IMG/VR virus record: IMGVR_UViG_3300021474_000030
Coordinates: 1 to 24,511 of that record
DNA from: a virus
Direction: 5' to 3' (one strand)
Length of the DNA: 24,511 nt
Shown: positions 16,003 through 21,369 of the stretch, in pieces
Layout: each line of letters opens with the position of its first letter
Position numbering within the stretch: position 1 is the first letter of the stretch
Made by a program: the position numbers and the translations under genes
The notes under the pieces: model-generated
The model's input: only the letters and a program-made list of their open reading frames with translations
Told to the model about the DNA's origin: nothing
The model's database searches: none

Positions 16003-17094
16003 ATGAAGTGCGAAACACAAAACACACAAAGACAATACGCTCCAAATCCCAATATTCACGACATTAAACATAATGATATCATCTATGAAGAAAGCGAAGC
16101 CGATTTTATAGAGCGTTGTCCCCACGATAAAGAAAATCCCTATGTTATGATTAATGTAGAGATCTTAAGAAATCCAAATATTTCTCCAGAATGTCGTTGG
16201 CTTATATGTTACCTACTTGCAAATGATAAAGGCTGGCGTATCAATAGAAAGCAAGTAGCCAATCACGTAAAAGAATTTCTTGGTAGAGATAGAACAGATA
16301 AGATTTTTCAAGAAGCGATGGATGCCGGGTATATGAAAAGAGTAGAGATATTAGTTAAAAGAAAAGGGGGAGGGGCTTTAAGAAGGTGTAAGTATTTCAT
16401 ATCCGAAACACCAAAATTCAAAAATTCTTTCCAATGCCCTAGAATCCAGGGGTCTGGTGTCCAATGCACGGGTAATCAGGGTGATAAAGTAATAATATAT
16501 GAAGAAGTATCATCTTTAAGTATATCTCCTCCTCCTCTAACTCCTCCATCGAAAGAGCCGTTGCCGGACAAGTCTTCTACAGTATCGCTTCGCTCGGAGG
16601 AGGAGGATTTCTCTTCATATGATTTTTTAGAAGGCACCAATCTCTCCCCAAAAGAAAAAAAACGTCTCAGCAAAGATTTTTCCCGGGAACAAGTCCTTCG
16701 CGCATTAAAGATATCAGAGACGCAAACTATAAAAAAGACGCTAATGGGCCTTCTTTTGAATATCTTGAATAATCCGGAGCAATGGGATGACCCCGACAAG
16801 ATAACTCAACCAAAGCCAAATAAAGAAGAATTAAGACCATTCAGAAACATCGAGCTAGCCAAAGAATACAATAAATCATTAAATGAATCCAAAAATGACG
16901 TTATTGAAGTAAGAACCTATACTAGTAAAAAAATATTGAACGTAGATTTGTCCAAAATTTCAAAAGCCAACGAAAAAACTTTATTTGAAAACAATACCAT
17001 ATGCATAATTAATGATGGATATATAAGCACGATTTCGCTAAACTCCCCTGATTTTGAGCAAGATATCAAGAACGCCATCGCATACTTGAGGTGA
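16003..17094 (+). CDS. Winged-helix replication-initiator-like protein
   Basis: A 363-residue protein on the plus strand, against the general gene direction. Residues about 46-135 look like a winged helix: PYVMINVEILRNPNISPECR opens the domain, followed by WLICYLLANDKGWRINRKQVANH, a recognition-helix region (GRDRTDKIFQEAMDAGYMKR) and a wing before RRCKYFISE. This order is typical of phage and plasmid replication initiators of the RepA/DnaD-like group. A Ser/Pro-rich linker (about 173-215) leads to a helical C-terminal half. The start has AAAGGA, but at a long spacing of about 13 bases, so a later start is possible. The iteron-like array just upstream supports a DNA-binding role; a transcription regulator is the alternative. 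Confidence 0.7.
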   Translation: MKCETQNTQRQYAPNPNIHDIKHNDIIYEESEADFIERCPHDKENPYVMINVEILRNPNISPECRWLICYLLANDKGWRINRKQVANHVKEFLGRDRTDKIFQEAMDAGYMKRVEILVKRKGGGALRRCKYFISETPKFKNSFQCPRIQGSGVQCTGNQGDKVIIYEEVSSLSISPPPLTPPSKEPLPDKSSTVSLRSEEEDFSSYDFLEGTNLSPKEKKRLSKDFSREQVLRALKISETQTIKKTLMGLLLNILNNPEQWDDPDKITQPKPNKEELRPFRNIELAKEYNKSLNESKNDVIEVRTYTSKKILNVDLSKISKANEKTLFENNTICIINDGYISTISLNSPDFEQDIKNAIAYLR

Positions 17095-17149
17095 CCAGAC
17101 CTGATTATGCGAAGTAAAAACAAATATACAACTAAGACAAGGAGAAACC

Positions 17150-17761
17150 ATGATTAATTCAGACACCCCCGCAGGAGCTAATCGAAATTCGTATACCTCT
17201 GGAGATAAACGACCTAAAACATTTGAAGATGAAAACATAACGCTAAAAGACCTCATTTGTTCTTACATTAACGATGTGCTCGACTCTAGACCTTCCAACC
17301 CCAGCGATCCTTCATCAGTCCATACTGAGAATCATCGACACCCATGTCCGGTCGAAAGTCTGATTCAGTTATTGCCAAATATCGAAAAGCATCTGCGCCG
17401 TGACTCGTGTAATCATGGAAAGGTTTGTCTCCGTACACCCGAAACTTCTCGTTGTAGCTCTTGCGATAATTCATCAGACACTTTAACCCATGCTCACACC
17501 TCTTCTCATCAAACCAGCAACGAGAGAGTATCATTCGCACAGCTTCTATGCCAGATTCTAGCGAAAGCCTTGGAGCAACCCGAAAGTTCAAACCTAGCCG
17601 CCTCGCTGTCTCAAGCCTTGTCTTCCCTGTTGTCAACTCACGAGCTTGTATGTCATGCGGCGCTACATGAAGATCGTATACACATCCAGTTTCTCGACGA
17701 AAATCATCCAAGACTCGTGCATAGTGAGCTAATCCTTCACCGGAATTTTCATAATAGTTGA
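17150..17761 (+). CDS. ORF with strong ribosome site that runs antisense into terminase
   Basis: A 203-codon ORF. AAGGAG lies six bases before the ATG, the best ribosome site of the plus-strand island, so translation probably starts here. Only the first 45 residues (MINSDTPAGANRN; NITLKDLICSYINDVL) lie outside the terminase gene. From there the ORF is opposite the 3' third of that gene for 476 bases. The C-terminal part is Ser/His/Cys/Leu-rich, as expected of a sequence dictated by the other strand. Either this is a true antiparallel overlap, or a short gene lost its stop and picked up a random tail. No family recognised. Confidence 0.5.
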   Translation: MINSDTPAGANRNSYTSGDKRPKTFEDENITLKDLICSYINDVLDSRPSNPSDPSSVHTENHRHPCPVESLIQLLPNIEKHLRRDSCNHGKVCLRTPETSRCSSCDNSSDTLTHAHTSSHQTSNERVSFAQLLCQILAKALEQPESSNLAASLSQALSSLLSTHELVCHAALHEDRIHIQFLDENHPRLVHSELILHRNFHNS

Positions 17762-18617
17762 TAAGATGAATTTCTTTCCCGACAAATTGCGCAAACCAAA
17801 TGGCAGTGCTGTCGCCGATACCCAAATCCCAGTAGGTGCGTATTGGCATCGCTGGGTCAAAAGGCACATGGCACACCTGAGATTTCTTGCGGAGATCATC
17901 CATTTGCCTGCCATAATACGAACCTTCTTGACCCCTGTTAAAGTTACAATAGAATTCCTGCTGTATCATGTCTTCCGGCATGCCCTTTCTACGCTCGGCT
18001 TCAACCTGCTCAACAGAAAGTACTCCGGTATCTTTTACAGTAAGTATTTCGAAAAACCACTCGTCTGGGTTTCTTCTGGCAATCTCGGCAAGCTCTTTAC
18101 CATGGTTCGCACCTCTCGGAGTATAAATAAATGCTGCCCAGCCTCCATTCGCCGCCAAAATAGGTTTGATAAACTCATAAGCCATAGGGTCCATAAGAGA
18201 CCACTCAGAGAATACTACGCCTCTAGGGTTCGTGCCCATAATCGCATCGTAACTATCCGCACCTATAAGCTGTATAAGAGATTGACCATTGGCACCATTG
18301 ATCCAAATCTTCATCTCTGTGTTATTTGGGTTCCCATCTATAACTGCCTTTGGAATATAATCTAGCATCCTTTTACCGTCGTTAGTCATGCCATCCCAGA
18401 TAACTCGCTTAGCCTGGGCAAATGACGGCAGGAAATAATAATACGTCCCCGGCTCTAGATAGGCACGCTTGATCATATAGTTCCACATCGTTGTATCCTT
18501 ACCTCCCCGGCGATGCACCACCCAGCATACGTTCCGGCAGCCATCATCTAGCGCCTGTAAAACTTTTTCTTGATAATGTCTCGGCTCGTAGCCATAAGGT
18601 ATCGTAATCGTAGCCAT
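17286..18617 (-). CDS. terL: Terminase large subunit
   Basis: A 443-residue DNA-packaging motor, with ATPase and nuclease parts. Visible motifs: Walker A-type HRRGGKDT at 35-42 (Lys40), Walker B-type VVFSE at 134-138 with Glu138 as the likely catalytic residue, and the coupling motif TPRG at 166-169. The C-terminal RNase H-like nuclease follows, with Asp264 in YWDLGIGD, an acidic site at HD331-332 and Asp419 in SHGADAFRY. Length is normal for the Terminase_6-type group. AAGGA six bases before the ATG supports the start. No small terminase subunit was recognised nearby. A strong terminator lies upstream, so the gene needs its own promoter in the 75-base gap; no clear one was found. Confidence 0.93.
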   Translation of the reverse strand: MATITIPYGYEPRHYQEKVLQALDDGCRNVCWVVHRRGGKDTTMWNYMIKRAYLEPGTYYYFLPSFAQAKRVIWDGMTNDGKRMLDYIPKAVIDGNPNNTEMKIWINGANGQSLIQLIGADSYDAIMGTNPRGVVFSEWSLMDPMAYEFIKPILAANGGWAAFIYTPRGANHGKELAEIARRNPDEWFFEILTVKDTGVLSVEQVEAERRKGMPEDMIQQEFYCNFNRGQEGSYYGRQMDDLRKKSQVCHVPFDPAMPIRTYWDLGIGDSTAIWFAQFVGKEIHLINYYENSGEGLAHYARVLDDFRRETGCVYDLHVAPHDIQARELTTGKTRLETARRLGLNFRVAPRLSLESGIEAVRMILSRCWFDEKRCEHGLKCLMNYRKSYNEKFRVYGDKPFHDYTSHGADAFRYLAITESDFRPDMGVDDSQYGLMKDRWGWKV

Positions 18618-18691
18618 TGAAAATCCTTGGTTAAAGAATCTTCTAAATAACTAAAACTTTAATTTGATACAACTTTTAAGAAAAATTCGAC

Positions 18692-18735
18692 AAAAAAAAA
18701 CCGACTGCTTAGTTACCTACGACTAAACAATCGGT
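18692..18735 (-). terminator. Rho-independent terminator after the tRNA cluster
   Basis: ACCGA(CTG)/(CAA)TCGGT and an inner TTAGT/ACTAA arm pair to a stem of about 13 bp with small mismatches (18700-18735). On the minus strand nine T follow directly. It lies between the last tRNA and terminase and would end the right-hand transcript. Confidence 0.82.
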
Positions 18736-18764
18736 CACCTCAAAGAGGATTATTATGCAAGAGA

Positions 18765-18835
18765 TGCTCTTTGAAGGAATCGAACCCCCACACTCTGAGT
18801 ACAAAACAGAAGGTCTACCATTAACCTAAAAGAGC
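18765..18835 (-). tRNA. tRNA-Thr (UGU)
   Basis: A full cloverleaf of 71 bases. The acceptor arms GCTCTTT/AAAGAGC pair completely. D-arm GGTT..AATGGTAG..ACC. Anticodon stem TCTG/CAGA with a tolerated T-T pair at 31-39, loop TTTGTAC with T33, anticodon TGT and A37. T-arm GGGGG TTCGATT CCTTC. Discriminator A73; G1-C72 and C2-G71 agree with Thr identity. CCA is not encoded. Confidence 0.88.
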
Positions 18836-18838
18836 ATT

Positions 18839-18909
18839 TGGAGACGGCAGGAATCGAACCTACACTTCAGCCTTGCAAAGACCACTAGCTACCATTACAA
18901 CACATCCCC
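18839..18909 (-). tRNA. tRNA-Ala (UGC)
   Basis: A cloverleaf of 71 bases. Acceptor GGGGATG/CGTCTCC includes G3-U70, the key alanine identity pair, and the discriminator is A73. Anticodon loop TTTGCAA gives TGC; the alternative reading GCA (Cys) breaks the anticodon stem and lacks the U73 expected for Cys. The anticodon stem has several G-U pairs and the D-stem one mismatch. T-arm GTAGG TTCGATT CCTGC. Three bases separate it from the Thr tRNA. Confidence 0.85.
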
Positions 18910-18913
18910 ATAA

Positions 18914-19018
18914 TGAAGAAGGAGGGACTTGAACCCCCGACACCGCATGAAAACACTACCAGGCCCCGGAAACCAGAACCAGTGCTCATCGCCCCTCTAC
19001 CAACTGAGTTACTTCTTC
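18914..19018 (-). tRNA. 105-base tRNA-like gene with hairpin in place of a normal anticodon arm
   Basis: Perfect acceptor arms (GAAGAAG/CTTCTTC), position 8-9 TA, a standard D-arm (CTC AGTTGGTA GAG) and a standard T-arm (GGGGG TTCAAGT CCCTC) with A73. Between D- and T-arms are about 59 bases instead of the usual 27. They contain an 8-bp hairpin GGTTCTGG-TTT-CCGGGGCC with only a three-base loop, extended by CACT/AGTG and ATGA/TCAT. I found no 5-bp stem with a seven-base T33 loop, so no anticodon can be assigned. Removing the 31-base CACT...AGTG element leaves 74 bases, a normal tRNA length, but still no canonical anticodon arm. It may be an interrupted tRNA, a decayed tRNA or a tRNA mimic. Confidence 0.6.
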
Positions 19019-19020
19019 GT

Positions 19021-19066
19021 AAAAAATCCCACGTATTTAACGACTTTTAGTGGGGGACCTGTCGTT
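19021..19066 (-). other. Pseudoknot-capable element with U-run between tRNA genes
   Basis: Two inverted repeats interleave: 19028-19032 pairs with 19050-19054 (CCCAC/GTGGG), and 19039-19044 pairs with 19061-19066 (AACGAC/GTCGTT). This is the topology of an H-type pseudoknot. On the minus-strand transcript the second stem is followed by ATTTTTT, so the simpler CCCAC/GTGGG hairpin could act as a weak terminator in competition with the other stem. Confidence 0.45.
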
Positions 19067-19120
19067 GGACTTACCTTGGATTCCATCTATGGCTAGACAG
19101 ACCAATTCTTGTGCCAAAAG

Positions 19121-19194
19121 GGCCGGATGCAGGAATCGAACCTACGCATAGCTCCCGGGTGAGGGGTGCTGCTTTCCCACTTAGCTAATCCAGC
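19121..19194 (-). tRNA. tRNA-Val (CAC)-like, atypical
   Basis: A cloverleaf of 74 bases. Acceptor GCTGGAT/ATCCGGC (one T-G pair), D-arm GCT..GTGGGA..AGC and T-arm GTAGG TTCGATT CCTGC are normal. The anticodon arm AGCACCC / GGGAGCT has an A-A mismatch around loop CTCACCC, giving T33 and anticodon CAC. Position 37 is C instead of a purine and the discriminator is C73, rare outside tRNA-His, so isotype and function are doubtful. Its 5' acceptor bases also encode the last codons and stop of the secreted protein gene upstream. Confidence 0.6.
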
Positions 19195-19529
19195 ATTACC
19201 ATATATTTTGAGGGACAATCTACATTCTGACAAGGGACACCTATCGGCCAGTAGTTATAACAATATGGGCACTTCCATTCTTTCTGGTAACCCACTTCCT
19301 TGGCCGGCTTAACCGTTTTCGCTAAGCTGTTTTCGTATATATATATTCCGCTGCCGTCTCTATATAGCTGATCAGTATGTACCCAAACATTATGACCCAA
19401 ATGTATGTAAAAGGCATCTTTAGTATAACCAATCTGCTCCTCGTCTACATATACCCGGTCATTATTCGCATGTTTAGCACACAAGGGACTTATACACAAT
19501 AGGCAAAACAATAAATATCTTAAAAACAT
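19185..19529 (-). CDS. Secreted small protein with C-terminal Cys4 zinc-binding-like motif
   Basis: A 114-residue protein. Residues 1-18 (MFLRYLLFCLLCISPLCA) form a Sec-type signal peptide with likely cleavage after Ala18. The middle is beta-rich (DAFYIHLGHNVWVHTDQLY). The C-terminus has CPYC at 87-90 with Cys100 and Cys105 (PIGVPCQNVDCPSKY), a Cys4 arrangement that could bind zinc or form disulphides after export. AAGGAG precedes the ATG. The style recalls small exported proteins of environmental Chlamydiota; this is recollection, not a search result. It may be a lysogenic conversion-type or envelope-acting factor. The stop lies inside the next tRNA gene. Confidence 0.72.
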   Translation of the reverse strand: MFLRYLLFCLLCISPLCAKHANNDRVYVDEEQIGYTKDAFYIHLGHNVWVHTDQLYRDGSGIYIYENSLAKTVKPAKEVGYQKEWKCPYCYNYWPIGVPCQNVDCPSKYMVMLD

Positions 19530-19559
19530 AGGTGTCTCCTTGAAATACAGTTTATAAGC

Positions 19560-19688
19560 CTAACACTTGCACTTCTTGTCCATCTTTTCGACTTTCTTAT
19601 CCATGACTTTATCGGCTTTCTTCAATACTGCATTATCTTTCTTTGCTTTGTCAATATCTTTGTCGACTTTATTAATCAATTTGTCCAT
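19560..19688 (-). CDS. 42-residue Lys/Asp-rich protein
   Basis: A short ORF in a gap, read by eye. AGGAG lies six bases before the ATG. The product is one charged helix with a KxDK-type repeat (LINKVDKDIDKAKKDN; DKVMDKKVEKMDKK) and ends KCKC. Heptad-like spacing suggests a coiled coil. Function unknown. Confidence 0.58.
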   Translation of the reverse strand: MDKLINKVDKDIDKAKKDNAVLKKADKVMDKKVEKMDKKCKC

Positions 19689-19696
19689 TTTTTCTC

Positions 19697-19882
19697 CTAT
19701 TTTTTCATACCTTTTAATGTTTCAGCCAAACGCGCTCTCTGGCCTTCTTTCCCCGGTTTATGTGCCGCAGCTTCTAACTTCTTCTCAGGGATCTTCTTCC
19801 CCTCCGGCACGCCAAGCTCCTTATGCAATGCCCCCGGCTTCTTAATCGCCCCTTGAATCCACTTTTTCTTCTCTTTTGACAT
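19697..19882 (-). CDS. Conserved small phage-type protein
   Basis: A 61-residue basic protein. WIQGAIKKPGALHKELGVP at the N-terminus and EGQRARLAETLKGMKK at the C-terminus match a type of small phage protein I know from many tailed phages, in which a 'W-I-Q-x-A-I-K-x-P-G-A-L' start is conserved. No function is established as far as I know. The start lies 40 bases inside the phosphoesterase gene, with GAGGA upstream. Confidence 0.72.
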   Translation of the reverse strand: MSKEKKKWIQGAIKKPGALHKELGVPEGKKIPEKKLEAAAHKPGKEGQRARLAETLKGMKK

Positions 19883-20534
19883 ACTTATCCTCTATTTCTA
19901 TGTTTAGTATCCTGTTTACTGGTCTGTAACTTCGATCCATTCTTGCCACGTTATAGGTCTTCAAGCCACCTTCCTCATGCTCCCCATAAGCCTCGTGTAT
20001 GTGCCCATGGAAATGATACTTTAGTTTGTTGCCGCGGAGATAGTCTACCTGCCGTCTAAGCGCCTCACAGCCAGCGTAATCCCCATATATTGTTCTATCT
20101 AACCGCATATAACATGGCCCATGGCTTATCAATATGTCTGTGTTATATGGAATTTTCTCGAACTTATCTACCAAATCAAACTCACTTCGAAGCATAAAAG
20201 CTGTGCAATCCGGATTTACACCATGAAACCACCGCGTCCAAGGCGACCCCCATATCTTATAGCCTTCGTATTCAGTTCCAGAATCACACAGATAATCAAT
20301 GCCCAGTTTTTCTATATACTTAAAAAATGAAGATGCCGCAGTCTGAAATAAGTTATCATGATTCCCCGCTATCATTACCTTTTTTTTGTAATCTTGCTTT
20401 TCCATCCATAACAAGAAATCATCATACTGCGAAGGTTTATCCCTTGATGTCATGTCGCCGGCAAAAATGAGCAGATCGCCACCCTTTAACTTCGGCCTAT
20501 CGCCATGCACGTCACTAATCGCTGTTACCCTCAT
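19842..20534 (-). CDS. Calcineurin-like metallophosphoesterase
   Basis: A 230-residue enzyme with the whole two-metal site: D8-x-H10 (SDVHGD), GD 26-27 (FAGDMTS), GNHD 57-60, His138 in ISHGP and HGHIH 176-180. Substrates in this superfamily include phosphoproteins, nucleotides, cyclic nucleotides and nucleic-acid ends, so the substrate cannot be read from the sequence. Length is normal. GAGGAG lies before the ATG, which overlaps the previous stop (ATGA). It lies in the same gene run as two RNA ligases. A role in trimming RNA ends is therefore possible, as in clostridial Pnkp, where the phosphatase domain is of this fold. Confidence 0.87.
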   Translation of the reverse strand: MRVTAISDVHGDRPKLKGGDLLIFAGDMTSRDKPSQYDDFLLWMEKQDYKKKVMIAGNHDNLFQTAASSFFKYIEKLGIDYLCDSGTEYEGYKIWGSPWTRWFHGVNPDCTAFMLRSEFDLVDKFEKIPYNTDILISHGPCYMRLDRTIYGDYAGCEALRRQVDYLRGNKLKYHFHGHIHEAYGEHEEGGLKTYNVARMDRSYRPVNRILNIEIEDKYVKREEKVDSRGD

Positions 20535-20734
20535 TTTCTCCTCAACTTCGGCACATCCCAGTACCCACCCTTGTGTTCCATCGGTGAGGTCCAGACTTCA
20601 TTTTGCTTCTTAAAGTGATTACCATCCACCAATTCCATCTCTTTATCTCGTCTTATTCGCCTGTTTGCTTCCTTCTTCCATTTCTTAGCCCCATCTGCAT
20701 TTCCATAGTAAGGCTCTCTGTATGACTTGCTCAT
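20531..20734 (-). CDS. Small basic hypothetical protein
   Basis: A 67-residue protein, rich in Lys, Arg, Tyr and Trp. The N-terminal half is a helix (NADGAKKWKKEANRRIRRDK), followed by an aromatic tail (WTSPMEHKGGYWDVPKLRRK). This type of short protein is found in phage accessory regions, but I cannot name a family. The ATG is at a TAATG junction with the FmdB-type gene; AAAGGGA lies just upstream. The stop overlaps the phosphoesterase start. Confidence 0.65.
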   Translation of the reverse strand: MSKSYREPYYGNADGAKKWKKEANRRIRRDKEMELVDGNHFKKQNEVWTSPMEHKGGYWDVPKLRRK

Positions 20735-20931
20735 TACTTCCCTTTATAATCAGTTTCATAGAAGCCAGTCCCGCTAAAATGCACTGCCGGCTTCGATAGT
20801 TGCTTGACCATCATTGCGTTCTTGCCATCCATCATACACTCGCCGCAAATCCTTACAAACTTTTCCTTCGCCTTGTGCATCAATTCCACTACCACGCCGC
20901 AGTTAGGGCACTTGTAATCATATATCGGCAC
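20734..20931 (-). CDS. FmdB-type zinc-ribbon protein
   Basis: A 65-residue protein. PIYDYKCPNCG at the N-terminus and a second Cys pair (Cys29, Cys32) make a CxxC..CxxC ribbon with Cys8 and Cys11. Together with the closing VHFSGTGFYETDYKGK this is the FmdB/putative regulatory protein pattern. The family is widespread; its role is poorly defined, with suggestions of regulatory or nucleic-acid binding functions. The start is GTG, sharing its G with the TAG of the co-chaperonin gene (TAGTG), so translation probably depends on coupling. Confidence 0.85.
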   Translation of the reverse strand: MPIYDYKCPNCGVVVELMHKAKEKFVRICGECMMDGKNAMMVKQLSKPAVHFSGTGFYETDYKGK

Positions 20932-21197
20932 TAATCATCTCTCAATATGCCAAGGATCTCTTTCTCTGCCACAAGAAAATAAGGCTCCTCGTCACTGCCG
21001 CCTTTTATCTTGCACCCTGCATACGACGCCAGCAACACAAAGTCACCCACCTTGATCGGCGCCTCTACCTTCTCCCCCACTCCCTTGACCTGCGCTCTCA
21101 TCGGCTCGTCGTCCATCCGCGGCAGCAAGAGCATTCCTTTTCTCTCTGGCGGCTTGATTTGCACCACCAAACCTCGACCAATAGGCTGCATCCCCAT
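20931..21197 (-). CDS. GroES-like co-chaperonin
   Basis: An 88-residue protein from ATG, with AAGGGG seven bases upstream; a TTG at 21203 is the longer alternative. The pattern is that of the 10-kDa chaperonin fold: QPIGRGLVVQIKPPERKGML opens the barrel with its mobile-loop region. MRAQVKGVGEKVEAPIKVGD and FVLLASYAGCKIKGGSDE form the core, and YFLVAEKEILGIL the last strand. T4 gp31 is a phage protein that replaces GroES during capsid folding. This protein may lid the host GroEL for the phage's own capsid protein. No GroEL-type gene is in the window. Confidence 0.85.
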   Translation of the reverse strand: MGMQPIGRGLVVQIKPPERKGMLLLPRMDDEPMRAQVKGVGEKVEAPIKVGDFVLLASYAGCKIKGGSDEEPYFLVAEKEILGILRDD

Positions 21198-21369
21198 ATT
21201 CAAACCCCTTCATCACTTGTGAATGTTTTGTCCAATTAATTTCCTCACCGTCCTTGGCCCTCCAAACACGGTATTTCAGTATCGGCTTAAAGATCTTGTG
21301 ATCCGGCAGCCGCTCCCACTCATCGTCCAGAAAAATATAATTAGGCATGTACTTACTTTTCCAAATCAT
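21043..21369 (-). CDS. Hypothetical protein with long same-strand overlap into the co-chaperonin
   Basis: A 108-residue ORF. The first about 57 residues (YIFLDDEWERLPDHKIFKP; YRVWRAKDGEEINWTKH) look like a normal small protein. The rest lies in another frame of the co-chaperonin gene for 155 bases and reads Gly/Ala/Arg-rich, as a shadow would. The ATG overlaps the RNA ligase stop (ATGA), which supports real translation from here. Either the C-terminal tail is genuine overlap coding or the original stop was lost. Family not recognised. Confidence 0.5.
   Translation of the reverse strand: MIWKSKYMPNYIFLDDEWERLPDHKIFKPILKYRVWRAKDGEEINWTKHSQVMKGFEYGDAAYWSRFGGANQAAREKRNALAAADGRRADESAGQGSGGEGRGADQGG

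Noticed and set aside
17766-18365. Plus-strand 199-codon ORF opposite terminase
   Set aside because: Unlike the ORF at 17150 it has no Shine-Dalgarno sequence and lies fully opposite terminase motifs.
18839-18909. Reading the second tRNA as tRNA-Cys (GCA)
   Set aside because: The shifted loop breaks the anticodon stem, the discriminator is A, and G3-U70 marks alanine.
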